DNA of 31,274 bases from JAFDZV01 sp966128725 (GCA_966128725.1 CBHYLN010000057.1:1-31274); one strand, 5' to 3'. Counted from the first letter of the stretch, positions 1 through 8,464 are shown. Notes: generated by a model not told the origin, from the sequence alone. Made by a program: numbers and translations.

Positions 1-1
1 C

Positions 2-540
2 GCGCCGCGGCCGGCGACACCGGGCGATGCCGACGACGACGGCGTTCCGGACGGGAGCGACAACTGCCCAACCACCCCCAACCCCAACCAGGCCGACACC
101 GACGGTGATGGGGTGGGCGACGCGTGCGACAACTGCCCGGCACGCGCCAACCCGTTGCAGAGTGATTTCGACCACGACGGCATCGGCGACAGCTGCGACA
201 ACTGCCCGGTGACGTGGAACCAGGACCAGCAGGACAGCGACAACAACGGCGTGGGCGACCGGTGCGAAAGCTGGTGGTGCGGCGGCGATACCGACGGCGA
301 TGGCCTTGCCAACTGCGATGACCCCTGCCCCGGTGACCCCAGCAGCCCGCCGGGCGCCAACCAGGACGGCGACAGCGTTGGCGACGCGTGCGACAACTGC
401 CCGGACATCGCCAACAGCGAACAGACCGATACCGATGGCGACGGCGTCGGCGACGCGTGCGACAACTGCCCGTGGCTCGCCAACCCGGACCAGCAGGACA
501 GCGACAACAATGGCATTGGTGACGCGTGTGAAGGCGTGCC
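2..540 (+). repeat. Thrombospondin type 3 (calcium-binding) repeat array
   Basis: About eight Asp-rich units of 12-25 residues, each built on D-x-D-x-D-G-x-G-D-x-C-D-N-C-P. The core DNA word GGCGACGCGTGCGACAACTG recurs almost unchanged near 116, 379 and 451, with a variant near 184. This is a coding repeat, not a CRISPR. In this family the Asp side chains bind calcium and stiffen a stalk, which would hold the toxin away from the cell surface. Confidence 0.85.
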
Positions 541-2020
541 GAACAACTGCACAATCACCAGTGTTGAATACCCCATCTACGGCATCGGCCGTGAGGGCGT
601 GTACCACCAGGACAGCATCGACCTGGACGCCGCGCCGGACACTGTGTACTACACTCGGCACCTAGGCCGGCGGCTGTACGAACTGAACGACCAGTTGGGT
701 GACGTGCGCGCCGTGATCGGCGACCGCAAGCTGAGCGATGTTGTCGCCGGCGTGCCGACCAAGTTCCGCGCGGAAATGCGCGCGTATACCCACCCGTACC
801 CCTTCGGCATGGCCGAGCCTGGGCGGTACAGCAACAGCGGCGAATACCGGTTCGGGTACAACGGCATGGAGCGGGACACCACGGCCACCGGCGACCACAC
901 CACTACGTACTTCCGGCAATACGATGCACGGCTGGGGCGGTGGTGGGGTATCGATCCGGTGACGAACCCGGGTGAGAGCCCGTATGCGGCGATGGGGAAT
1001 GATCCGGCCCTGCATACCGATCGCAGAGGTGATACGCCAACCGTGAGTGGACTGAGCGGAGGGCGTGGAAGCGAGAATAATGCGTTGGTGCAGGAACCTG
1101 TGAAAGTGGCAGCCGATGGTCCTTCGTTTTGGGAGTATCTCGGGCAAGCCGGCGAATCATTTTGCAGAGCAGTCAACTCCGGTGTGGAGAGCATCCTACA
1201 GCCCTTTAACATACTTGCCCAGTATCTGGGTGATTCGTTCAATGCGCTGGTAATGCCAGGGACGAGTTTCGCAGATGTCCAAGAGAGATACTGGAATCTT
1301 GATGCCGAATTGGACCGTGCAAAGCAGCGGGTAGGTGAGATTAAAGAACAGTTCTCGTCAGAAGTGCAAGCGATACAGTCGCAACCAGTAGGCGTGACGC
1401 TTGATCAATATCGACGTGAGTTTACTAGTCCGCAGTTCGTTGGTGCACTTTCTGCAAACGTTGCAATGGTCTATGTGTCAGGTAGAGTAGGTGCCCCGAG
1501 CGCCGCTTTGACGAGAGTTTCGAGCGAAAGTAGTCTAATTGCACAGACTGAAGCAGCGGTTGAGACCGAGGTTGCGGTTACGGAGGTCGGTGGGCAGGCC
1601 GTTAGTCGTGCACTTACTGAGAGTGAAGCCATCAGCTTGGTTAAAAAAGAATCGTACGGTTATGCAAACAGATTACTTGTAGCTAAAGAGGTAGGGGGGC
1701 GGGTACCCGCTGCATCATCGGTCGTAGTTGATGCGAGAACGGGTCGAATATATCGTGGTGTCTCTCGTGGCAATAAAAGTATTCCAACTGAAATTCATCC
1801 TCTACTGCGAGCACGGATGCCGAACCCATCCCTCCAGTCGTGGACTCCCGCCAATTGCGCTGAATTCAATGCTGTGAATCGAGCGCTTCTTGATGGCGCA
1901 CATCTAGAAGATTTGTATGTTTATACCCTTCGTCCCGATGGACCGAACGGGCCGCAGCCATTGCCACGTTGTAACAACTGTCTTAAGACGACAGAGGGAG
2001 TCAACGCAATCACGCCATAA
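2..2020 (+). CDS. RHS-type polymorphic toxin with thrombospondin type 3 repeats and C-terminal YwqJ-like deaminase domain (5' truncated)
   Basis: The frame is open from base 2, so the true start lies outside the window. Bases 2-540 encode about eight calcium-binding thrombospondin type 3 units (pattern DTDGDGVGDACDNCP). Next come an RHS motif (YELNDQLGDVRAVIGDRKL, about 682-740) and an RHS-associated core at about 844-1035 (FRQYDARLGRWWGIDPV). A helical linker leads to a C-terminal domain at about 1690-2017. That domain carries Cys-Ala-Glu at 1856-1864 and Pro-Arg-Cys-x-x-Cys with cysteine codons at 1970 and 1979. This is the zinc-site layout of YwqJ-type nucleic-acid/nucleotide deaminases, and HPLLRARMPNPSLQSW just before it also fits that family. 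The inferred role is a contact-dependent or secreted toxin whose tip deaminates nucleobases in rivals. The next gene is a SUKH immunity protein, a known partner of such deaminases. DNA from about 1040 onward is clearly less GC-rich than the repeats. The deaminase family call is strong; the target base is unknown. Confidence 0.85.
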   Translation, partial: APRPATPGDADDDGVPDGSDNCPTTPNPNQADTDGDGVGDACDNCPARANPLQSDFDHDGIGDSCDNCPVTWNQDQQDSDNNGVGDRCESWWCGGDTDGDGLANCDDPCPGDPSSPPGANQDGDSVGDACDNCPDIANSEQTDTDGDGVGDACDNCPWLANPDQQDSDNNGIGDACEGVPNNCTITSVEYPIYGIGREGVYHQDSIDLDAAPDTVYYTRHLGRRLYELNDQLGDVRAVIGDRKLSDVVAGVPTKFRAEMRAYTHPYPFGMAEPGRYSNSGEYRFGYNGMERDTTATGDHTTTYFRQYDARLGRWWGIDPVTNPGESPYAAMGNDPALHTDRRGDTPTVSGLSGGRGSENNALVQEPVKVAADGPSFWEYLGQAGESFCRAVNSGVESILQPFNILAQYLGDSFNALVMPGTSFADVQERYWNLDAELDRAKQRVGEIKEQFSSEVQAIQSQPVGVTLDQYRREFTSPQFVGALSANVAMVYVSGRVGAPSAALTRVSSESSLIAQTEAAVETEVAVTEVGGQAVSRALTESEAISLVKKESYGYANRLLVAKEVGGRVPAASSVVVDARTGRIYRGVSRGNKSIPTEIHPLLRARMPNPSLQSWTPANCAEFNAVNRALLDGAHLEDLYVYTLRPDGPNGPQPLPRCNNCLKTTEGVNAITP

Positions 2021-2036
2021 TGGAGGGTATCATTCG

Positions 2037-2918
2037 TTGAGCAAATTTACCGATAACGCGCGCAAGTGCCTTGCGGTGGCTGGGTGGACGGAAGGTCGTG
2101 CCATCGATACCAGTGCATATGAGCAGGCAAATCGCGAGTCAGAATTCACCGTGTTGGAGAAGGCTATCGAGTTCCTCCGGGAATTTGGAGGACTTCAGCT
2201 TACCTATCCAAATTTTCGAGCTCCGGAGCACGATGACAACTGCCATTTCGACGCGTCAATGGCCGCTGCGGGCGCGGGTCGCGGTTGGGTCGAGGACTAT
2301 GAGGAAACCATCGGCCGGCCATTGATGGTTATTGGTGAAGCGAGCGACGGATACATAACACTTTGCATGGACGACGAGGGGCGAGTATATGGTGGACAGG
2401 AGGCCCTGCTCTTGAAGTATGGTGACTCCGGTATCGATGCCATCAACTGCCTGGTAGAAGGCGGCGAGCCCGAGAACATCGAAGTGGTCAGGCCGGAACT
2501 CCCTGCCGCGCGTGATGGAATCGAGTTGAATGATGCTGCTCGTCGTGCGTTGCATGAGGGGGGATGGATACAACGGGACGTGGAGGTAGTTCCCGGTGAT
2601 AACGCGGAAAACTTTCTTACCCAGTTCGGCGGGGTCCGGATCCGGTATCAAGGTCGTGTAACGGATTCTTCCTATTGTCTAATCGATCGTATTCATCTGA
2701 CGGACGATTACCTCCGCGAGTGTTCTTCGTACATAGGAGAGAGGGTAACACCAGTCGGTCGATACAATGAATCCGGCTGGGTATTGTTGATGGACAGGCA
2801 GGGGCGAGTCTTTGTTGGTTTGGAAGGAACTCCCGAATTGCTTCGCCTGCTTGGCGTTTCAGGTACGGATGCAATCAACAATCTCTTTGATCGCAAATAC
2901 TATCGTTGGACTCCCTGA
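2037..2918 (+). CDS. Tandem SUKH-3 immunity protein
   Basis: 293 residues starting at TTG 2037, chosen because a GGAGGG Shine-Dalgarno sequence lies at 2022-2027, nine bases upstream, and no in-frame ATG is suitably placed. Two copies of one fold are visible. Residues about 3-141 read FTDNARKCLAVAGWTEGR, then FLREFGGL, GRPLMVIGE, DDEGRVYGG and a terminal SGIDAINCLVEGG. Residues about 163-286 repeat the order with LNDAARRALHEGGW, FLTQFGGV, GERVTPVG, DRQGRVFVG and SGTDAINNLF. This order (GW, FL-x-FGG, a GR-P-x-GE-like strand, D-x-x-GRV, AI-x-x-L) is that of SUKH-3 proteins, which neutralise nuclease and deaminase toxins by binding them. It starts 16 bases after the toxin stop, so it is almost certainly the cognate antitoxin. 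It is cytoplasmic, with no signal peptide. A double SUKH-3 in one chain is less usual than a single domain. Confidence 0.85.
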   Translation: MSKFTDNARKCLAVAGWTEGRAIDTSAYEQANRESEFTVLEKAIEFLREFGGLQLTYPNFRAPEHDDNCHFDASMAAAGAGRGWVEDYEETIGRPLMVIGEASDGYITLCMDDEGRVYGGQEALLLKYGDSGIDAINCLVEGGEPENIEVVRPELPAARDGIELNDAARRALHEGGWIQRDVEVVPGDNAENFLTQFGGVRIRYQGRVTDSSYCLIDRIHLTDDYLRECSSYIGERVTPVGRYNESGWVLLMDRQGRVFVGLEGTPELLRLLGVSGTDAINNLFDRKYYRWTP

Positions 2919-3131
2919 GTTCGACGATGTCCATCAGGAAGCATTGGCGAGCGTAGTGATGTAGCCCTCAATGCAGATCGAGCGTTGGTCAATATACTCG
3001 GTGGATGTGTTGTCTATATTGGCATTGAATACTGTCTGATGGGCTGTGCCCGAAACCTTGCCGATTGTATCGACCGTTGTAAATTGTCATCCCAAAAGAT
3101 GCTCCTAAATTCTCATTGGAGATACACAACC

Positions 3132-4349
3132 GTGCGCACATGTTCGACCCTGTTCTTTTTCCTTCTCACCGTTGCATCAGCCTCCGCCCAATGGACCAAA
3201 CTCCCACCGGACCGCCGTCTGATTGGGCAGGCCATGTACCTCGATGATTCGCTCATCGTTGTGGCCACGCTGGATAGCGGCATCGTGCGCAGTCGCGATA
3301 ACGTCCGTTGGGATGCCGTCAACACCGGCCTGCCGAGCAAGTTCGCGCCCTATGCCCTGCACATGATGAACGGGTATCTCTATCTGGGCACCGACAGCGG
3401 CGCATTCCGTTCACCAGACCTTGGCCTGCATTGGGCGCCCGTGGCCGTTGAATATGCCCGCACCCGCAATGTCTACAACTTCCTCGCCGAAGGCGCTGCG
3501 ATGTTCATTGCAGCCGATTTTGGTGTTTTTCGCTCGGTGGATGGCGGTGCTACATGGGATAAAGTATTTGCTGGGCTCAATAGTTCGCAACGGATTTATT
3601 CCTTGGGCAGATCGGATCGCTACTTGTTCGCTGGAACAAGTCATGCGGGAGTCCGACGTTCAAGTGATGGCGGTTCGACTTGGTCCGAGGCAAATAATGG
3701 CCTCGACGTTGATAATGTTTCAGTTTTTAATTTTGATGGAGATTTTGGATTTGCCGGCGTCGGTACTGGTCTGCATATAACGTTGAATGGGTCAGATACG
3801 TGGCAATGGCTAGGTAGAGAGAATTATGGGTCAAGATCGTTCACGCAAATTCTACGTATTGGAAGCGTGTACTTCCTCGGTGCAAGTGAGGGTATTCTGA
3901 AAACAGCGGATTCGGCTAAAACCTTTGTTGACATTAACGATGGGTTTATTCGCCAAACTCCCATCGTCGGCATGGGCATTCGCGGCAACATGCTCTACAT
4001 ATGCAGCACCGGCGAATGGATATGGCGTCGCCCCCTCTCCGAACTCCTTCCCCCCTCGAGTGTGGAGGATGCGGCTGCCGGCATGCGTGCCACAACCCTT
4101 GGCGCGGCCGTGCCCAACCCGGCGAGCAACCACACCCGCATCCCGTACAACCTTGCCGCCGCCGGCCCCGTTGAGCTGGCCCTGTACAACACTCTGGGCC
4201 AACGTGTTGCCGTGGTTACTGCCGGCGAACAGCAGGCCGGACCACACACCGCAACCCTTGATGCCGGCGAGCTTCCCAATGGCATGTATTACTACCGCCT
4301 GAGCGCCGGTAGCACAACCCGTGCCCGCAGTCTTCTTGTAGCGCGGTAA
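3132..4349 (+). CDS. Secreted BNR/Asp-box repeat protein with T9SS type A sorting domain
   Basis: About 405 residues from a GTG start at 3132, preceded by GGAGA at 3118-3122. This start directly gives a signal peptide (RTCSTLFFFLLTVASASA, then Q). An upstream in-frame ATG at 2985 exists but would bury the signal peptide. The body is a repeat protein with Asp-box-like strands: FRSVDGGATW, RRSSDGGSTW, and weaker FRSPDLGLHW and TADSAKTF. This implies a sialidase/PSII-stability-type beta-propeller. The last 80 residues (PNPASNHTRIPYNLAAAGPV to the end, with LYNTLGQRV and LPNGMYYYRL) form a T9SS type A C-terminal domain, so the protein should be exported and anchored or released at the surface. 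No catalytic residues could be assigned. It is probably a binding or structural propeller and is unlinked to the toxin pair upstream. The middle third (about 3540-3950) is less GC-rich than its flanks. Confidence 0.8.
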   Translation: MRTCSTLFFFLLTVASASAQWTKLPPDRRLIGQAMYLDDSLIVVATLDSGIVRSRDNVRWDAVNTGLPSKFAPYALHMMNGYLYLGTDSGAFRSPDLGLHWAPVAVEYARTRNVYNFLAEGAAMFIAADFGVFRSVDGGATWDKVFAGLNSSQRIYSLGRSDRYLFAGTSHAGVRRSSDGGSTWSEANNGLDVDNVSVFNFDGDFGFAGVGTGLHITLNGSDTWQWLGRENYGSRSFTQILRIGSVYFLGASEGILKTADSAKTFVDINDGFIRQTPIVGMGIRGNMLYICSTGEWIWRRPLSELLPPSSVEDAAAGMRATTLGAAVPNPASNHTRIPYNLAAAGPVELALYNTLGQRVAVVTAGEQQAGPHTATLDAGELPNGMYYYRLSAGSTTRARSLLVAR

Positions 4350-4841
4350 GGTGCGACGCTTACGTATCCCCAAACCCAGCGCCACCGTATGCACGGTTGC
4401 CTGGTTTGGCTTTACTTGCCACAATCGCTCAGTAATTTCTCATTTGTAATTCCTGTGCTTTCCTGGCGGCCTGTATACCCGGATATACAGCGCAACGCTG
4501 TTGCCGGCGCTGCCATTGCTCAGAACGCACGGAACACGAGGTGCGCCGATGCCCTGGGCAATGCGCTTGCCGCGCGGCATGCGGTACTGGCCGTTGTCGG
4601 GCTTGGCGCGATATCGGCCAACTCCTTCCCGTTCGATGCGTTGCTGGCCCAGGCGTTGGCAATTCCCACGGACTACGATGCCCGGCTGTGTTGAACGGAA
4701 ACGCTGCCCGCGGGCAACGTCATGTGTCCACGAATTCTCCTGCCCACGCTGCCGCATCTTGGGGTGGCATGGGCAAGCCCCGGTGGAGCCGAACACGCAG
4801 GCCGAAGCAGGGGACTGCGGAGGGCGCGCAATGTGTAAGCC
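4350..4841. other. Intergenic region without a convincing gene
   Basis: 492 bases between convergent genes. Small open frames exist on both strands, but none has a plausible ribosome binding site or recognisable protein. The region contains two dyads: a 20-base inverted repeat at 4471-4490 and a 12-base palindrome TGCCCGCGGGCA at 4705-4716. Either could take part in transcription termination between the convergent genes; neither is followed by a T run. Confidence 0.5.
4471..4490. promoter_or_regulatory. Perfect inverted repeat CTGTATA-N6-TATACAG
   Basis: Seven-base arms, CTGTATA at 4471-4477 and TATACAG at 4484-4490, separated by CCCGGA. It lies 120 bases past the end of the BNR gene. The short spacer and AT-rich arms look more like an operator than a terminator, but no promoter-proximal gene on either strand explains it. 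Confidence 0.35.
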
Positions 4842-5555
4842 TCAGCCCTCTCCATTTGCGCGACGCACCAACGCGCGACGATCAACAATCCTGATCTTGG
4901 GTCCTATCAATTCGATAACCTCGTCGCGTTGAAATTTCCAGAGGACACGGCTGACTGTTTCGGTTGCCGTACCGATGAATTTTGCAAGATCACCACGTGT
5001 CAGATCCATCAATATCACGGAGCTTTTTGCATCCACGCCGTATCTGGATGCCAGATCGAGTAACGTCTCCGCCATGCGTTCGCCAACCGATTTCTGCATG
5101 CATGTCGCCGCCTCAACCTCCGCGGCCTTCAGGTCGGTCGACAATTTGTTGATGATGTCGAAGGCGACGGCGATATCGGTTCGGGCAAGCTCCAGAAACG
5201 TTGTGGACGGAATCGCGCACAGCTCGGTTGTTTCCATTGCAATGGCGTACACGGTGTGCGGGTCGCCGGTGAGGGCCGATCGGTAGTCGAGCAGGTCGCC
5301 ATCGGCTGCCATCCGGATGATCCGTTCGCGGCCACTCCTGCCGAACACGGAGATTTTTACGCGACCTCGCGTAACGATATGAACGTTGCTTGGGTGCTGA
5401 TCAGCCTGCAGAATCATCTCGCCCTCCGAGAAGACCATCAAACGCCGTTCGGACGCAAGAGTACTCTTTTCGGAGAAGAAAAGGCTCTCGATTAGCCCAT
5501 TTCTGGGCTTGCGGGGGGGATTGTGGGTCGTTATAGGTTGGCGATCCTCGATCAT
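4842..5555 (-). CDS. Crp/Fnr family transcriptional regulator
   Basis: 237 residues from ATG at 5555 (MIEDRQPITT); the frame is open further upstream to 5762, but that extension does not look like family sequence. A GGAG lies 13 bases upstream, rather far. Residues about 38-125 form a cyclic-nucleotide-binding-type beta roll (FSEGEMILQADQHPSNVHIV, then GRVKISVFGRSGRERIIRM). A long dimerisation helix follows. A Crp-type winged helix spans about 184-228 (LTRGDLAKFIGTATETVSRV). There is no N-terminal cysteine cluster, so it is not a classical iron-sulphur Fnr. The Arg-Ser pocket motif of true cAMP receptors is not evident either, so the ligand is unknown. Fnr/Crp members in this phylum often respond to oxygen, NO or starvation. 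It is transcribed divergently from the histidine kinase across a 642-base region that holds a 23-base dyad. Confidence 0.85.
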   Translation of the reverse strand: MIEDRQPITTHNPPRKPRNGLIESLFFSEKSTLASERRLMVFSEGEMILQADQHPSNVHIVTRGRVKISVFGRSGRERIIRMAADGDLLDYRSALTGDPHTVYAIAMETTELCAIPSTTFLELARTDIAVAFDIINKLSTDLKAAEVEAATCMQKSVGERMAETLLDLASRYGVDAKSSVILMDLTRGDLAKFIGTATETVSRVLWKFQRDEVIELIGPKIRIVDRRALVRRANGEG

Positions 5556-6197
5556 TGTCAAACTGTTGCTCCAAAGGTTCTGAGAAACGATCCCTGATTC
5601 TCGATCGCCGCTGCCGGTTTGTATCCCCGTGGAGATCCGGGCTGGAGGGCGATCGATGCCAATACAAGATAGAACGGCCTTGAACGCAGCAGTGTAGGTG
5701 GGATTATGAAGCGCTGCTAGGCCCTTGTCCGTCATCAGAGTCGGGGAATCCCCTACATACATTGATGCGGTGTTTGCGTATTATGCATATCCCTCCGCCG
5801 GAGTGTCGCTCTGCCCTAGAGCGCCTGCTCAGTACAACGACTGCCATTGAAGATCTGTATCGGCCTGCCGGAATTCTGCCGGTCTTTACACTGTCTAACA
5901 GTTTGTTATTCCAGCAATCCGGCAATCCACAACACCGGGCGTTGATAATATGCACGGGGTGGTGCTCCAATGTCCGAGTCCTCTGTTTTTGCTTACGTAT
6001 TCCTTGCATGAACCGGTGACGCGCACCCAAGCCTTTGCGCGACGTGTCGGCCGGGATCATGAAATAGGAATTCGGTTAACTGGAGTGATGATCATGCAAA
6101 AAATGCATGATCCGATATATCCCCGGCTGGTGACGCGGTTGGCGTTCAATTTCATATTCCAGTACCATTCCATATCCACGGCTTAACCAGGAAAGGT
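5556..6197. other. Divergent regulatory region between crp-like gene and histidine kinase
   Basis: 642 bases with no convincing gene. It must hold the promoters of the minus-strand regulator and the plus-strand kinase. The clear landmark is the dyad at 6090-6112, about 85 bases before the kinase start. I did not find an Fnr box (TTGAT-N4-ATCAA) or a Crp box (TGTGA-N6-TCACA). A small GCTCT-N5-AGAGC stem lies near 5809-5823. Confidence 0.5.
6090..6112. promoter_or_regulatory. Perfect 9-bp dyad GATCATGCA-N5-TGCATGATC, candidate operator
   Basis: Arms at 6090-6098 and 6104-6112 are exact reverse complements around five A residues. Two half-sites 11 bases apart suit a symmetric dimeric DNA-binding protein on one face of the helix. 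The core CATGCA-N5-TGCATG recurs at 27584-27600. It is not followed by a T run, so a terminator is unlikely. The neighbouring Crp-type protein and the response regulator are the obvious candidate binders, but this is inference. Confidence 0.5.
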
Positions 6198-7823
6198 ATG
6201 AATCCGATTTTTCAACGACTGAACAACGAGGGTCTGCCGAATGCTCTCCCACCAAACGACGAATCGACGGTGGCAAGGTATGAGCCGGCAGTAACCGTGT
6301 CGATGGGCAGGGCCGAGGATGAACCTGCGTCGGCAACAGGAGCGGAGTCATCACCGTTTTCCGTTCTTCGCCTCGATGAGGTGCTTCGAGCCAGCCAGAA
6401 GCGATGGCGCGCGATCACGGAGCCCCATCCGTATGGGGTTGTTCTCACCATCAACAGCCGGATTGCCTATATCAACCATGCCGCGGCCGCTATCTACGGT
6501 GTTGAACGGCCCTATGATTTGATCGGGGCGGACCTGGCCGACTGCATGGCTGACGACGATCGCGAGCGCGTGAGGAAGCGGATTGATACGATCGGCCGGG
6601 GAGAGCACGCCAAGGCTGAGCGATATAATGCCATTGGTAAGGATGGCCGGGCTCGACGGCTTGAGATGGCCTCGGCCGGCCTTGATCTGCCTTCCGAACA
6701 GGTCGTTGTTCAAAGCATGCTGCGTGATGTAAGCAACGATGATGCCGTGCCAGCCGACCTTAACCCAACTGAGTTCCAGTATCATCCCATCGTGGTCGAT
6801 TCGCCGGTGCCAACAATCCTGTACGGCAGCAAGGCGGGGCAGGTGCGTGCTCTGAGCAGATCATGGACATTGCTGACCGGATATGTGTTGGAGGAAATTC
6901 CGACGATTCGCGAGTGGTGGCAACGCGCGCTTCGCCCAACAGCCATAGGAGATTCGCCAATCGAAAAATATATCCCAACGGAAACGGACCGAACGCGTGA
7001 AATAACGATTGCCACGCGCGACGGTGTCCTGCGGCTCTGCCGGTTCGTTGCCAATCCCTTGGAAAGCCGTGCCGAGGGCGAACCGCTGGTGATTCTGACG
7101 GCGCAGGATATAACCGAACAGCGTCGGCTTGAACACCATCTGCTGACGCTTTCGGTGCGCATCCGACAGCATATCGGGCAGGAAATCCATGATCGGCTTG
7201 GTTCGCACCTGGCCGGTACCGCGATGTTCGTGCGCGCGTTGTTGAAAAAGCAACGCAAGGGCGCGACCGTTGAAGCAAAGGATCTGGAGGAAGTAGCCCG
7301 GCTTATTGGCGAAGGTGTTGCTCAGGCCAGATTGATTGCCCGAAGCCTGGTGCCGTTCAGCGGTCCGGCTGGCGGATTCACGGCCTCGCTCAGGCATCTG
7401 GCAAACGACATTCAGGCGCGGAGCGGTATACAGTGTGTTGTGGAGTGTGATGCCGCGCTGCCCGTCATTTCGCAGGATGTGGCCGTTCAGTTGTACTGGA
7501 TAGCACACGAGGCCGCCACAAATGCCGCCAAACACAGTCGTGCGCAAACTATACGGATTCAGTATATGCGGACACCGGAAGGCGTGGCGCTTGTTGTGAG
7601 CGACGACGGTGTTGGCTTTGCCCATCCCGACGATGTTTCCGAGGGTGTTGGTGTGCAGATCATGAACTACCGTGCCAATGCCATCGGGGCGCTGCTGGAG
7701 TTGCGACGATCGCCCGAGGGCGGCGCCATTGTGTCCTGCGCCATTATGAACGCGCCCGAGGATACAGACCGCAACGATGATGATCGGAGCAATTCCGGTG
7801 CTGGCCAACAGGCCAGACAATGA
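6198..7823 (+). CDS. PAS-domain sensor histidine kinase, NarL/DegS-type (HisKA_3)
   Basis: 541 residues, with AGGAAAGG just before the ATG at 6198. It has no signal peptide or membrane helix, so it is a soluble sensor. Residues 1-55 are disordered. Two PAS-like domains follow: about 56-178 (YGVVLTINSRIAYINHAAAAIYGV, with a PAC-like tail) and about 190-310 (VPTILYGSKAGQVRALSRSW through VILTAQDITEQRRLE). The dimerisation helix carries the phospho-acceptor His331 in IGQEIHDRLGSHLAG, the H-box of the HisKA_3 group. The HATPase part shows the N-box HEAATNAAKHS, the G1 box VSDDGVGF and the G2-like GVGVQIMNYRANAIGA. It should autophosphorylate and pass phosphate to the response regulator whose start overlaps its stop (ATGA, 7820-7823). 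The signal is not evident; no heme or flavin motif was recognised in the PAS domains. Confidence 0.9.
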   Translation: MNPIFQRLNNEGLPNALPPNDESTVARYEPAVTVSMGRAEDEPASATGAESSPFSVLRLDEVLRASQKRWRAITEPHPYGVVLTINSRIAYINHAAAAIYGVERPYDLIGADLADCMADDDRERVRKRIDTIGRGEHAKAERYNAIGKDGRARRLEMASAGLDLPSEQVVVQSMLRDVSNDDAVPADLNPTEFQYHPIVVDSPVPTILYGSKAGQVRALSRSWTLLTGYVLEEIPTIREWWQRALRPTAIGDSPIEKYIPTETDRTREITIATRDGVLRLCRFVANPLESRAEGEPLVILTAQDITEQRRLEHHLLTLSVRIRQHIGQEIHDRLGSHLAGTAMFVRALLKKQRKGATVEAKDLEEVARLIGEGVAQARLIARSLVPFSGPAGGFTASLRHLANDIQARSGIQCVVECDAALPVISQDVAVQLYWIAHEAATNAAKHSRAQTIRIQYMRTPEGVALVVSDDGVGFAHPDDVSEGVGVQIMNYRANAIGALLELRRSPEGGAIVSCAIMNAPEDTDRNDDDRSNSGAGQQARQ

Positions 7824-8464
7824 TCTACAAGATTTTCCTGATTGATGATCACCCGGTTATGCGCCGAGGGTACGCCGCATTGATCGATAGCGAGTCGGAT
7901 CTGGAGATATGTGGCGAGGCGAGTTCGGGCTCGGAAGCCATCGACAGGTTCGAGGAGGCCGCCCCCGATCTGGCCATTGTGGACATTTCACTGAACGGCT
8001 TCAACGGCATCGAGCTGATAAAACACCTGAAGTCGCGATTCCCGGACGTACTGTTCCTGGTTATTTCAATGCACGACGAATCGCTCTATGCCGAACGTGC
8101 GCTTGGCGCCGGAGCAATGGGATACCTGATGAAAAGCGAGGCGGAGCACTCCGTTGTATCCGCCATCCGCAACGTATTACAGGGACATATCTACCTCAGC
8201 GAGGCCATGAAGGATCACATCCTGATGCATGCTGTTGTAGGCCGGGGAGGCGAGGGTGTGTCGTCGATGGAACGCCTGAGCGATCGGGAATTGGAAGTGT
8301 TCGAATCGATTGGCCGTGGATTTTCCACCGCGGAAATCGCTGTTCAACTGGTAATCAGCATAAAAACCGTTGAGGCGCACCGCCAGCGAATCAAGAGTAA
8401 ACTTGGTATCGAAAGCAGTGTCGAGCTGGTGCGACGCGCCGTTCACTGGATTAGCACGCAATAG
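7820..8464 (+). CDS. NarL/FixJ-family response regulator with LuxR-type HTH
   Basis: 214 residues with a standard two-domain layout. The receiver domain (1-120) has the acidic pair Asp9/Asp10 in LIDDHPVMRRG, the phospho-acceptor Asp55 in LAIVDISLNG, Ser83 and the conserved Lys105 in GYLMKSEAE. The LuxR-type helix-turn-helix spans about 148-212 (LSDRELEVFESIGRGFSTAE, then SIKTVEAHRQRIKSKL). It overlaps the kinase by four bases and is surely its partner, acting in the cytoplasm as a DNA-binding transcription factor. Target genes are not visible. Candidates include the surface-fibre locus 1.5 kb downstream, but nothing in the sequence proves that. Confidence 0.93.
   Translation: MIYKIFLIDDHPVMRRGYAALIDSESDLEICGEASSGSEAIDRFEEAAPDLAIVDISLNGFNGIELIKHLKSRFPDVLFLVISMHDESLYAERALGAGAMGYLMKSEAEHSVVSAIRNVLQGHIYLSEAMKDHILMHAVVGRGGEGVSSMERLSDRELEVFESIGRGFSTAEIAVQLVISIKTVEAHRQRIKSKLGIESSVELVRRAVHWISTQ

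Noticed and set aside
2..540. Regular repeats considered as a CRISPR array
   Set aside because: They are in-frame thrombospondin type 3 protein repeats without constant-length unique spacers.
4389..4694. 101-codon plus-strand open frame after the BNR gene
   Set aside because: No ribosome site, overlapping open frames on both strands, no motif.
4705..4716. TGCCCGCGGGCA palindrome as an intrinsic terminator
   Set aside because: Has no loop and no T run; could be a chance palindrome in GC-rich DNA.
5556..6197. Fnr or Crp consensus boxes upstream of the Crp-type gene and kinase
   Set aside because: Looked for TTGAT-N4-ATCAA and TGTGA-N6-TCACA by eye and found neither; only the CATGCA dyad is present.
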